Source: Pseudomonas vlassakiae (lineage in GTDB: Bacteria; Pseudomonadota; Gammaproteobacteria; Pseudomonadales; Pseudomonadaceae). Taken from it: DNA of 64,000 nt. The stretch's first letter is position 1; each line of letters starts with the position of its first letter. Positions 34,345 through 42,547 of the stretch are shown here, one piece after another. The position numbers were made by a program, and so were the translations under genes. The notes beneath the pieces were generated by a model. That model was given only the letters and a program-made list of their open reading frames with translations. It made no database searches and was not told where the DNA came from. The DNA is taken from assembly GCF_014269035.2 (NCBI RefSeq), contig NZ_JABWRP020000024.1, forward strand, positions 1-64,000, in the 5' to 3' direction.

Positions 34345-35769
34345 ATGTTCGAATTACACCCAGACTCTTCCACGCCGCTGGTCAACCAGATCATCGACGG
34401 CCTGCGCGAGCTGATCGATAACCAGACCCTCAAGCCCGGCACCAAGGTCCCCTCGATCCGCGCCTTTGCCGCGAGCTATTCGGTGAGCACCTTCACTGTG
34501 GTCGAGGCCTACGATCGCCTGGTTGCCCAGGGGCTGCTGGTGAGCAAGGGTAATGCGGGGTTCTTCGTCAATCGTGCAGCGAACGAGCTGCTGGAAAGCC
34601 AGAACAGCGAGGCCGAGACCGGCCGCCCGACCTTCAATTCCGAGTGGTACCTGCAGCAGATCTTCGAGATTCGCCAACTGCCGTTCAAACCCGGCTGCGG
34701 CTGGCTGCCCAATGACTGGATGTACGAAGAAGGCCTGCGCCGCGGCCTGCGCCAGGTCGCTGGCAGCCCGCTGGAATTGTCGGGCTACGGCGACCCGATG
34801 GGCTTGCCGGAGCTGCGTGCGCTGACCGCGCAGAACCTGCAACAGGAGCTGTCGATCGTCTGCAACCCGGCGCAGCTGATGCTGACCCACGGCGCCAGCC
34901 AGGCGCTGGACCTTGCCGTGCGCACCCTGGTGCGCCCCGGTGACGTGGTGCTGGTGGACGACCCCGGCTACCCCAACCTGATGAGTATCCTGCGTACCCA
35001 GGGCGCGACTTTGATCGGAGTGCCACGGACGCCGAACGGTTACGACCTCAATCACCTCGAACAACTGCTGGCGCACCATCGCCCTACCGCGTTCTTCACC
35101 CAGCCGCACCTGCACAGCCCGACCTGCTCACGCACCCCGCTGGCGCAGCTGCATCGTTTGCTGCAACTGGCCAGCCAGCACGGTTTCCGCCTGGTGGAGA
35201 ACAACCTGTACGCCGACATGGTCGCCGAGCCGCAACCGTGCCTGGCCAGCCTCGACCACCTGCAGCAGGTGGTGTACGTGGGCAGCTATTCGAAGAGCAT
35301 CTCGCCCAATGTGCGGGTCGGCTACCTGCTGGCCAACCCGGAGCTGTCGCAGAAGCTGCTGCACCTGAAGATGCGCTCGGGGCTGACCACTTCGCAGGTG
35401 ATGGAGCGGGTGGTGTATGCCGCGATCATCGATGGACGCTGGCGCAAGCACCTCAAGCGCCTGCGCCAGCGCTTGGCCGAGGCGCATCAGGAAGTGGGCC
35501 GGCATCTGCATCGTTTGGGCTTTGAGCTGTTCACCGAATCGGATGAAGGGATGTATATCTGGACCCGCCACCCGGCGATACCGGACAGTGCGGCGTTGCT
35601 GGATGATGCCTTGGAGAAAGGCATCATGCTCGGGCCTGGGCAGTTGTTCATGGTCGATGCCAAGGCCACCGGGTGGATGCGCTTCAATGTGGCGTTCAGT
35701 ACCGACCCGGCGATGTGGGAGTTGCTGGAGAAGGTGCTGGTCAAGCATGTGCGGCGGGGTGGGATCTAG
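34345..35769 (+). CDS. MocR-type GntR regulator with aminotransferase domain
   Basis: A 474-residue regulator. Residues 1-75 are a GntR winged HTH (LVNQIIDGLRELIDNQTLKP, KVPSIRAFAASYSVSTFTVV). Residues about 100-470 form a fold-type-I aminotransferase with GYGDPMGLPELRAL, LTHGASQALDLAVRTLVRPG and the PLP lysine in VGSYSKSISPNVRVGY. PLP and an amino acid jointly act as effector in the family (GabR, PdxR, DdlR). It is divergent from the GabP-like permease and most probably regulates it. Confidence 0.92.
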   Translation: MFELHPDSSTPLVNQIIDGLRELIDNQTLKPGTKVPSIRAFAASYSVSTFTVVEAYDRLVAQGLLVSKGNAGFFVNRAANELLESQNSEAETGRPTFNSEWYLQQIFEIRQLPFKPGCGWLPNDWMYEEGLRRGLRQVAGSPLELSGYGDPMGLPELRALTAQNLQQELSIVCNPAQLMLTHGASQALDLAVRTLVRPGDVVLVDDPGYPNLMSILRTQGATLIGVPRTPNGYDLNHLEQLLAHHRPTAFFTQPHLHSPTCSRTPLAQLHRLLQLASQHGFRLVENNLYADMVAEPQPCLASLDHLQQVVYVGSYSKSISPNVRVGYLLANPELSQKLLHLKMRSGLTTSQVMERVVYAAIIDGRWRKHLKRLRQRLAEAHQEVGRHLHRLGFELFTESDEGMYIWTRHPAIPDSAALLDDALEKGIMLGPGQLFMVDAKATGWMRFNVAFSTDPAMWELLEKVLVKHVRRGGI

Positions 35770-36087
35770 GGCTTGTCATGGGGCGGGGGGCTTTCCCAGC
35801 GCCAGGGACCTCCAGCCCAATGTTGTAGAAAGCTTCTGGATCCACCGTAGGACACCCATTCGAATTGCCCCTCACCAAACTAGTCGAAGCCGTGACTCGT
35901 AACTCCCAAGACATGGGCATGCTGGGCCGAGGAGGACGCTCCCCTGGCACAATTAACACGATATAACCACTGCGCAACAGACCAAGCGACTGCTCGTACC
36001 TGATATTTTTGCCAGCTATCCAGAATCAAGCCAGTAGGTAATAGTGAGAAGTGCGTCCATTCACGCGCTATCGGTGGGGAGTAGACT
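35770..36087. other. Intergenic segment without a supported gene
   Basis: About 318 bases between the MocR stop and the Rhs tip gene. No frame shows coding character and no repeat family known from elsewhere in the window is present. Base composition falls from GC-rich to AT-rich around 35940, marking the left edge of the foreign-looking Rhs gene. Confidence 0.4.
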
Positions 36088-36852
36088 ATGAATATAGTGG
36101 CCTCTGGCGTTGGCTGGCAGGCTTATGGCCCTTACGGCTATCGAAACACCCGTGCCTTGCCAACTGAATCATTGGGCTTCAACGGCGAGTTTTTTTTCAT
36201 CTCAATGGGGTGTTACGCCCTCGGAAATAGTCACCGACTATATAGCCCAGGCCTGATGCGCTTCATCAGTGCGGACACGCTAAGCCCTTTTTACCGCGGG
36301 GGCTCAAACTGCTATGCCTATTGCCTCAACGACCCCATCAACTCACGAGATCCTGGTGGTAAAAGCCGACTCAAGACTGCCGCTATTAAAATCCAAGCAG
36401 TCAATAGGTTTAAAAGACCCATAAGACCTAGAGCAGAAGTCGCCAGCCAATGGAAAACCTTACCTAACCTCCAGCCTGAAGAACTGCCACTTGAGCGGTG
36501 GGAAGCTGAACAATTGATAGCTTCCGGAGAAGCCCACATGACATTAGTAAAAGGGCCAGGAAGCCTGGAAAGACTGCCAGATACCTTAACACACAAATTT
36601 GTATTCACCCGAGACAACAATTTTCTTGTCGGAAGCTTTCCCGCCACAGCGAATATAAGCCACGCCGCCATAGCCGACTTGGGTCAAAGCGTAATCGGCG
36701 GACGCATGGAAGTTGTAAGCGCAGGATATGTAACCAAGGGAGAAGGCCCCACGCTAACGCCTATCTCTGGACACTACCGACCTTCAAATGAGCAGCTGAA
36801 GCCGGCCAACGACTATCTTGAAAGCTTGGGCGCAAACATAAGACATGGGTAA
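36088..36852 (+). CDS. Orphan Rhs tip protein with C-terminal toxin-like domain
   Basis: A 254-residue protein. Residues 10-92 are the Rhs-associated core end (YGPYGYR, LGFNGE, GCYALGNSHRLYSPGLMRFI, SADTLSPFYRGGSN, YAYCLNDPINSRDPGG). After the DPxG junction comes an unrelated C-terminal domain (about 95-254) of low GC that ends ISGHYRPSNEQLKPANDYLE. That HYRPS tail recurs in polymorphic toxin-type domains, but I cannot name an activity. The ATG has GGGGAG six bases before it, so this is a stand-alone gene, not a truncated large Rhs protein read from upstream. No obvious immunity gene lies beside it. Confidence 0.8.
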   Translation: MNIVASGVGWQAYGPYGYRNTRALPTESLGFNGEFFFISMGCYALGNSHRLYSPGLMRFISADTLSPFYRGGSNCYAYCLNDPINSRDPGGKSRLKTAAIKIQAVNRFKRPIRPRAEVASQWKTLPNLQPEELPLERWEAEQLIASGEAHMTLVKGPGSLERLPDTLTHKFVFTRDNNFLVGSFPATANISHAAIADLGQSVIGGRMEVVSAGYVTKGEGPTLTPISGHYRPSNEQLKPANDYLESLGANIRHG

Positions 36853-36945
36853 CCGCATATCTGCAAGGGCACCCTATCCTTGTTTATATTATCGACTCTT
36901 ATCAGGGGCGCCGGCAGCGACACTACCACTGCCGGCATGCATCAC

Positions 36946-37968
36946 TTATCGCCAATTGACCCTGTTCACAAAGAAGGCTTTTGCATTCGCCTCCAAGCTC
37001 TCCAGGTGATACCCGCCCTCCTGCACAATCAGGCACGGCAACCGCAACGCCCGGATCCGCTCACCCAGCGCAGAAAACCCTTCCGTCGTTACCGCCACCT
37101 TGCTCTGCGGGTCCAGCTCGTAGATATCGAACCCGAGCGACAACACCAGCACCTCGGCCTCAAAATCCTTGACCGCAGCCAGCGCAATCTCCAGCTGCCC
37201 CATGAAGTCCGCCTCGCTGGCGCCATGGGCCATCGGCAGGTTGAGGTTGTACCCCTCCCCCGCACCACTGCCGCGCTCATCCTCGAACCCGGCCACACCT
37301 GGGTAGAAGTTGGTCGGGTCACCATGGGTCGACACGTACAGCACATCATTGCGCTCGTAGAAGATCTCCTGAATCCCCTGCCCGTGGTGCATGTCGGTAT
37401 CGAGAATCGCCACCCGGCAGTAACGGCTGCGCAGGGCCTGGGCGGCCACGGCGGCATTGTTGATGTAGCAGAACCCACCGGCCGCATCGAACCGTGCGTG
37501 GTGGCCCGGCGGCCGGCACAGCGCGTAGGCCGCCGGCTCGCCATCGAGGATGGCCTTGGCCCCGGCTACCGCGCTCTGCGCCGACCAGTAGGCCGAGCGC
37601 CAAGTGTTCTCGCCAACGGGGCAGCTGCCGTCCGCCAGGTAGCGCCCGGCCTGTGCGAGGATGCCGCGCAGGGCGTTGGGCTCACGCACGAAGATGTTCG
37701 ACATGACCTCGTCGCCCCAGTCCTCGGGCACTTCCTTCCAGCGCGCATGGGCCTCTTCGAGGAACGTCAGGTAGGCTTCGCCATGCACGGCCTTGAGCGG
37801 CGCAAGGCCGGCATCGTCGGGCTGGCGGATTTCGAAGCCCAGGTTCTTGGCGGCCTGCAGCAGGCGCTGGGCGCGTTCGGGGACTTCCTGCGGGGTGCGC
37901 ATGGCACCGCGCGAATAGTAGCTGCGCGGATGGTGCAGCAGCTGTTCGGGGTGGAAGTAGCAACGCAT
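36946..37968 (-). CDS. Histone-deacetylase-fold amidohydrolase (acetylpolyamine type)
   Basis: A 340-residue zinc amidohydrolase of the HDAC/AcuC/AphA superfamily. Active-site motifs are CRPPGHHARF (His156-His157), GFCYINNAAVAAQ, LDTDMHHGQG (Asp192, His194 as zinc ligands), STHGDP and the Tyr-containing QEGGYHLES. Bacterial relatives deacetylate acetylpolyamines such as acetylputrescine or other N-acyl amines. The start overlaps by one base the stop of the M20 amidase gene (TGATG), and AAGGAGA lies in front of it. It is the last gene of a three-gene operon with the M20 amidase and an MHS transporter. Confidence 0.9.
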   Translation of the reverse strand: MRCYFHPEQLLHHPRSYYSRGAMRTPQEVPERAQRLLQAAKNLGFEIRQPDDAGLAPLKAVHGEAYLTFLEEAHARWKEVPEDWGDEVMSNIFVREPNALRGILAQAGRYLADGSCPVGENTWRSAYWSAQSAVAGAKAILDGEPAAYALCRPPGHHARFDAAGGFCYINNAAVAAQALRSRYCRVAILDTDMHHGQGIQEIFYERNDVLYVSTHGDPTNFYPGVAGFEDERGSGAGEGYNLNLPMAHGASEADFMGQLEIALAAVKDFEAEVLVLSLGFDIYELDPQSKVAVTTEGFSALGERIRALRLPCLIVQEGGYHLESLEANAKAFFVNRVNWR

Positions 37969-39209
37969 CAGGCTTCTCCTTGTTCGACTCGGCCGGCGCG
38001 GGCCAGCACGGCGTTGAGCAGTACATCGACGCCCTGGCGGGCATCCTCGGGCAGCACGTCTTCGGCTTCGTTGTGGCTCAGGCCGCCGACGCATGGGATG
38101 AACACCATCGCCGTCGGGCAGTAGCGGGCCAGCAGGATGGCATCGTGGCCGGCGCCGCTGACGATGGACTGCTGGGTGTAGCCAAGGCCGTCCACCGCCT
38201 GCTGCACGGCGGCTACGCAATCCGCGTCGAACGGCGTGGCCGGGCTGACCCAGTGGCGCTCGATGCGCACCAGCAGGCCGCGCTGGCTGGCGATGGCCTG
38301 CAGCTTCAGGGTCAGGTCGCGCTCCATGGCTTCGATGGCCTGGTCGCGGTGATGGCGCAGGTCGACGGTGAAGCGCAGTACGCCGGGGATGGTGTTGCGC
38401 GAAGACTTGGCGATCGACAGTTCACCAACGGTGGTCAGGCCTTCTGGCGCGAAGTCGGCGGCCAGTTGCTCGACCGCCTGGATCATCTGCGCAGCGCCGT
38501 AGAGGGCGTCCTTGCGCAGCGGCATCGGCGTGGTGCCGGCGTGGGCGGCCACCCCCTCGACGGTGACGTCCAGCCAGCGGATGGCCTGGCCACCGCTGAC
38601 CACGCCGATGGCCTTGGCGTTGTCTTCCAGGATCGGGCCTTGCTCGATATGCGCTTCGAAGTAGGCATCCACCTGGCCACCCAGCGGGCGCTGGCCGGCG
38701 TAGCCGGTGCGCCGCAGTTCGTCGGCGACAGTGACGCCATCGGCATCACGGATGGCCAGGGCCTGGTCCAGCGCCAGGGTGCCGGTGAACACCGCCGAGC
38801 CGAACATGGCCGGGGTGAAGCGGGCGCCCTCCTCGTTGGTCCAGACGGCGATCTCCAGCGGCTTGCGGGTCTGGATGTTCAGGTCGTTGAGGCGGCGCAC
38901 CACCTCCAGGCCAGCCAGCACGCCATAGACGCCATCGAAGCGGCCGCCTTCAGGCTGGGTGTCGAGATGGCTGCCGATCATCACTGGAGCAGCAGCCGGA
39001 TCGCTACCGGCGCGGCGGGCGAACAGGTTGCCGATGGCATCCACGCTCAGCGTCAGGCCGGCCTCGCGGCACCAGTGGCTGAACAGTTCACGGCCGGCCT
39101 TGTCTTCGTCGCTCAGGGCCAGGCGGCAGCTGCCGCCGCGGGCGGTGGCGCCGATTTCGGCCATGGCCATCAGGCTCGACCACAGGCGTTCGCCATTGCT
39201 TTTCAACAT
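37968..39209 (-). CDS. M20 Zn-dependent amidase (N-carbamoyl-amino-acid hydrolase type)
   Basis: A 413-residue di-zinc hydrolase of the hydantoinase/carbamoylase group. Metal and catalytic motifs are GSHLDTQPEGGRFDGVYGVL, WTNEEGARFTPAMFGS, EAHIEQGPILE and AHAGTTPMPLRKDAL, and near the end GAGHDAILLARYCPTAMVFI. Members split N-carbamoyl-L-amino acids, beta-ureidopropionate or allantoate. The ATG at 39209 with GGAG upstream is preferred to GTG at 39224. Placement between a transporter and the AphA-like amidohydrolase implies that both act on the same imported N-substituted compound or on its products. Confidence 0.9.
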   Translation of the reverse strand: MLKSNGERLWSSLMAMAEIGATARGGSCRLALSDEDKAGRELFSHWCREAGLTLSVDAIGNLFARRAGSDPAAAPVMIGSHLDTQPEGGRFDGVYGVLAGLEVVRRLNDLNIQTRKPLEIAVWTNEEGARFTPAMFGSAVFTGTLALDQALAIRDADGVTVADELRRTGYAGQRPLGGQVDAYFEAHIEQGPILEDNAKAIGVVSGGQAIRWLDVTVEGVAAHAGTTPMPLRKDALYGAAQMIQAVEQLAADFAPEGLTTVGELSIAKSSRNTIPGVLRFTVDLRHHRDQAIEAMERDLTLKLQAIASQRGLLVRIERHWVSPATPFDADCVAAVQQAVDGLGYTQQSIVSGAGHDAILLARYCPTAMVFIPCVGGLSHNEAEDVLPEDARQGVDVLLNAVLARAGRVEQGEA

Positions 39210-39239
39210 GTGCGGGTACTCCACAATCAGAGGAATCGA

Positions 39240-40544
39240 TCAGGCCAGTTCCAGGCGCTGACTACGGGCGTACTGGCGTGCCAGGGCCAGCACGCAGATC
39301 AGCGAAATGCTGGCGATCAGGCTGTAGAACACCGCCATCGGCCACCATTGGCCGGTAAAGGTGTGGGCCAGCCAGGTGCCGATCAGCGGTGTCAGGCCGC
39401 CCGCGAGGGCGCCGCACACCTGGTAGGCCAGGGAAATCGCGGTGTAACGCACGCGGGTGTCGAACATGCCGCTGACGTAGCCCGCGATCACCGCGTAGAA
39501 CGAGGCCATGCAGGCCGCCGCCAAGGCGATGCCGAGCACGATCATTGGGCCTTGGCCAGAGCTGACCAGCACGAACATCGGGTACGGCGAGGCCATCGCC
39601 AGCAGCGCGACCAGGGCCAGGAAGCGGGTGGCGCCGAGCTTTTCCGACAGCCACGCGGCCAGCGGCTGCACGCAGAACTGGATGATCGCCACGAAGAACA
39701 GGCATTCGAGGATCAGCGAGCGCTCCAGGTGCAGTTGCTGGGTGGTGTAGCTGATCATGAAGGTGTTGGTGAAATAGACCCCGGCAATGCCCAGGGTGTT
39801 GGCACCGATGCACAGCAGCAGCGGGCGCCAGGCGGTGCGCAGCACTTCCAGTACCGGGGCCTGCTCCTTGCGCTGGACCCTGGCCGCCTGCTCGCGGCTG
39901 GCGATGAACTCGGGCGACTCGTTGACGCCCAGGCGAATCGCCAGGCCCACCAGCAGCAACAGTGCGCTGGCCAGGAACGGCAAGCGCCAGCCCCAGCTCA
40001 TCAGGTCTTCCTCGGGCAGGCGGGTCACTGCGCCAAAGGCCAGCAGCGACAGGATCAGGCCCGCCGGGCTGCCCAGCTGGGCGAACGAGGCGAAGAAGTT
40101 GCGCCTGCCCTTCGGCGCATGTTCACCGGCCATCAGCACGGCACCGCCCCACTCCCCACCCACGGCGATGCCCTGGATCACCCGCAGGATGATCAGCAAT
40201 ACCGGTGCGCTGGCGCCAATCTGTGCGTAGGTCGGCAGCAGGCCGATGCAGACGGTGACGATGCCCATCATCAGCAAGGTGATGACCAGCGATTTCTTGC
40301 GCCCGATACGGTCGCCCACATGGCCGAACACGATGCCACCCAGTGGCCGGGCGAAGAAACCCACGGCGAAGGTGCCAAACGCGGCCATGGTGCTGAACAG
40401 GCTGTCGTCGGAGGGGAAGAACAAGGCACCGAACACCAGTGCGGCGGCGGTGGCATAGATGTAGAAGTCGTACCACTCGATCATGGTGCCGATGAACGCG
40501 GCGGCGGCGGCACGGCGCGGCTGGGGCGAAGCGGTGGGCTTCAT
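39240..40544 (-). CDS. MFS transporter, metabolite:H+ symporter family
   Basis: A 434-residue MFS protein with twelve helices and MHS motifs: AFIGTMIEWYDFYIYATAAA, GHVGDRIGRKKSLVITLLMM, RVIQGIAVGGEWGGAVLMAG and AWLSEKLGATRFLAL. Relatives carry carboxylates, betaines or shikimate. It is first in the operon with the M20 amidase (30 bases apart) and AphA-like gene, and diverges from a LysR gene, so it is the likely importer of the pathway. Confidence 0.88.
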   Translation of the reverse strand: MKPTASPQPRRAAAAAFIGTMIEWYDFYIYATAAALVFGALFFPSDDSLFSTMAAFGTFAVGFFARPLGGIVFGHVGDRIGRKKSLVITLLMMGIVTVCIGLLPTYAQIGASAPVLLIILRVIQGIAVGGEWGGAVLMAGEHAPKGRRNFFASFAQLGSPAGLILSLLAFGAVTRLPEEDLMSWGWRLPFLASALLLLVGLAIRLGVNESPEFIASREQAARVQRKEQAPVLEVLRTAWRPLLLCIGANTLGIAGVYFTNTFMISYTTQQLHLERSLILECLFFVAIIQFCVQPLAAWLSEKLGATRFLALVALLAMASPYPMFVLVSSGQGPMIVLGIALAAACMASFYAVIAGYVSGMFDTRVRYTAISLAYQVCGALAGGLTPLIGTWLAHTFTGQWWPMAVFYSLIASISLICVLALARQYARSQRLELA

Positions 40545-40726
40545 GGGGGGCTCCTTTGCTTGTTTTTCTGGCAGGAGTTAATGGTCACGGCGACGCTCTT
40601 GTGGCGCTTGGCTTTTTGATCGGTGCTACAGGCCTCGATGACTGCGATTTATCGTCCGGGGGCTATGATTAGTCAATTTTCTATTTATTATTCGAACTAT
40701 TAGCCTTGCTTATCATCGAGCCTGCC

Positions 40727-41635
40727 ATGTCCGACCGCCTGCTCAACGACCGCCTCGACTGGAACCTGCTGCGCACCTTCCGGGTGATCGGCCAGGAGTT
40801 ATCCATCAGCCGCGCCGCCGCGCGCCTGCATCTGACCCAACCGGCCGTGAGCCAGGCGCTCAAGCGCCTTGAGGAACAGCTCGGCCGCCAACTGATCGCT
40901 CGCCGCGGGCCGCGTTTCGTGCTCACCGACATGGGCGAGCAGCTGTTCCAGCTGGCCGGTGAGGTGTATGGGCAAATGTCGCAGATCAGCGGCCTGCTGG
41001 AGCAGCCGGCCGATGAACTGGTGGGCAAGGTGCGCTTGCTGATGATCAGCCGCATCGTCAGCGAACGCTTCGATGAGTTCCTCGCGGACTTCCACCGCCA
41101 GCACCCGCGGGTGGACCTGGAAATCGACGTGATGCGCAGCTCGGACATCGTCGCCGCCTTGCAGGAAAAGACTGCCACGGCGGGCCTGAGCCTCAATCGC
41201 CGGCCGCAGCCACGCCTGGAGCAGCGGCTGTTCCTGCGCCAGCGCTATGCGTTTTTTTGCGGCAAGCACCATGCCCTGTTCGGCTTGGCCGAAGGCGATC
41301 TGCAGCGGGAGAACTTCGTCAGCTTCACCAGCGACCAGATTGGCGGCATGCTGTCGCCACTGACCATCTTCCGCGACCAGCAGGGGTTTTCCGGGCGGAT
41401 CGTGGCGTCATCGCCCAGCCTGGAAGAGGTGCGCCGGCTGGTGATCGCCGGGTTCGGCATCGGCTGCCTGCCCGAGCATGTGGTGGCGCCGGATGTGGCG
41501 GCGGGGTTGCTGTGGAAGCTGCCACCGGAGGAAGGGATTGCCGATGTGGATATTCACCTGTTGTGGAACCGCGAACAGCGGTTGAGCCGGGCTGAAGAGG
41601 TGTTTATCGAGGCGTTGCAGCAGAGCCTGGCCTAA
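40727..41635 (+). CDS. LysR-type transcriptional regulator
   Basis: A 302-residue LysR regulator. The HTH (about 9-68) reads DWNLLRTFRVIGQELSISRA, AARLHLTQPAVSQALKRLEE. The effector domain follows from about 95. The ATG at 40727 has a GAG box upstream; a TTG at 40706 is in frame but less likely. It is divergent from the MHS/M20/AphA-like operon, with 182 bases between, and probably activates that operon. Its 3' end overlaps the RelE stop by four bases on the other strand. Confidence 0.9.
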   Translation: MSDRLLNDRLDWNLLRTFRVIGQELSISRAAARLHLTQPAVSQALKRLEEQLGRQLIARRGPRFVLTDMGEQLFQLAGEVYGQMSQISGLLEQPADELVGKVRLLMISRIVSERFDEFLADFHRQHPRVDLEIDVMRSSDIVAALQEKTATAGLSLNRRPQPRLEQRLFLRQRYAFFCGKHHALFGLAEGDLQRENFVSFTSDQIGGMLSPLTIFRDQQGFSGRIVASSPSLEEVRRLVIAGFGIGCLPEHVVAPDVAAGLLWKLPPEEGIADVDIHLLWNREQRLSRAEEVFIEALQQSLA

Positions 41636-41913
41636 CGCTTTTGAGCCGAGCGATAGACCTCGCCACGCTCACGCTTGCCAACCGAAACAACCACCACGAC
41701 GATCCGCTCATCCTCGACTCGATAGACCAGTCGATACCCTGGAACCTGGAGCTTGGTCTTGTAGTGGTTCGGCATGTCGCGCAGTGCATCGGCCTGGACC
41801 TTGGGTGACTGCAGGCGTTCAGCAAGCTTCTTCTTGATCTGCTCGCGCACGGTGTGGCCAATCTTGCCCCACTCTTTCAGCGCGGACGGCAGGAATTCGA
41901 GCTTATAGGTCAT
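41632..41913 (-). CDS. RelE-family type II toxin
   Basis: A 93-residue RelE/ParE superfamily protein. MTYKLEFLPSALKEW, the Lys/Arg-rich helix KKKLAERLQ, and the C-terminal core KLQVPGYRLVYRVEDERIVV, VVVSVGKRERGEVYR match RelE mRNA endonucleases. The terminal RxxxxVYR region carries the basic and Tyr residues used in catalysis. It overlaps the antitoxin gene by 11 bases, which fixes the start at 41913. Confidence 0.92.
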   Translation of the reverse strand: MTYKLEFLPSALKEWGKIGHTVREQIKKKLAERLQSPKVQADALRDMPNHYKTKLQVPGYRLVYRVEDERIVVVVVSVGKRERGEVYRSAQKR

Positions 41914-42148
41914 CCAGAGATACCGGTACGCCCTTTTCACCCAGCCTCGATTTGGCCAACTCGCTCAGCTCAAGATCTTCCAGGCGCTCCATCATGGCTT
42001 CGTACAATTCGGCCGGCACCATGTAACCCATCACTCGGTTGTGATTGAGCACAGCGACGGGCATGCCCGCTGCGCCGGTCATCACGGCGGACGGATTCTT
42101 CTTCAGCTCCGACACGCTTACGGCCACGTTAGCGAAGATGTTCTGCAT
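41903..42148 (-). CDS. Phd/YefM-type antitoxin partner of RelE
   Basis: An 81-residue protein: DNA-binding N-terminus NIFANVAVSVSELKKNPSAV, the Phd/YefM dimer core VAVLNHNRVMGYMVPAELYE and an acidic C-terminus ending PVSLDDL that should wrap the toxin. ATG at 42148 with AAGG nine bases before it is preferred to GTG at 42157, which has no room for a ribosome site. It is first in the operon and probably represses it. Confidence 0.9.
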   Translation of the reverse strand: MQNIFANVAVSVSELKKNPSAVMTGAAGMPVAVLNHNRVMGYMVPAELYEAMMERLEDLELSELAKSRLGEKGVPVSLDDL

Positions 42149-42163
42149 TTTTTTCACCCTTTA

Positions 42164-42188
42164 TAGAGGACCCTATTTTGGTCCATAT
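42164..42188. promoter_or_regulatory. Probable operator of the toxin-antitoxin operon
   Basis: GGACC-N7-GGTCC (42168-42184) is a short dyad within an AT-rich stretch (TATAGA on one side, ATATATA on the other) 20 bases before the antitoxin start. Type II antitoxins bind such palindromes over their own promoter. TATAAA-like sequence on the minus strand may form the -10. Confidence 0.5.
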
Positions 42189-42326
42189 ATAGGATACAAA
42201 CAACCCGCGACTGCGCCAGCGCATTGCCCGAGGCTCTACGGGTGTTGAAAGATGGCAGCCTCGGCGGTAAATGGGTCACTCGCCTGGATTGAGTTGTTTT
42301 TCGGGGTGCCTGGCTTGAGTTCTCTG

Positions 42327-42400
42327 GCGCCTATGTCGAGCGCCGCGTGGGCGGCGCTCGACATAGGCGCTGAAGATGCTGCGGCTGGCACCTGCCAGCC
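42327..42400. repeat. Palindromic repeat, second family, copy 3
   Basis: GCGCCTATGTCGAGCGCCGC and GCGGCGCTCGACATAGGCGC form a perfect 20-base stem with a four-base loop, followed by a tail TGAAGATG shared with the copy at 21709. It is distinct in sequence from the REP units that carry GGATAAATCC or GGTTTACCC. Confidence 0.75.
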
Positions 42401-42547
42401 TTGACACGGTCCTCTCCTGCACTACCCCACATCAACCGTCGTTCCCGCCCAACTTGGATCCCATCTGCTGAAGGAGTATGCTATCGCAATAGCCATATGC
42501 CATCACTCCGGTACGCCCCGTACCCGGCCTTCAAGGATGAAGCTCTC

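Noticed and set aside
35741..35977. A 78-codon minus-strand frame left of the Rhs tip gene
   Set aside because: Overlaps the MocR 3' end, lacks a ribosome site and has no family resemblance; not the expected immunity gene position either.
37980..40619. A very long plus-strand open frame of 879 codons
   Set aside because: It is antisense to the M20 amidase and MHS transporter genes. Its composition (Ala, Gln, Gly, His-rich, no domains) is that of a high-GC shadow frame.
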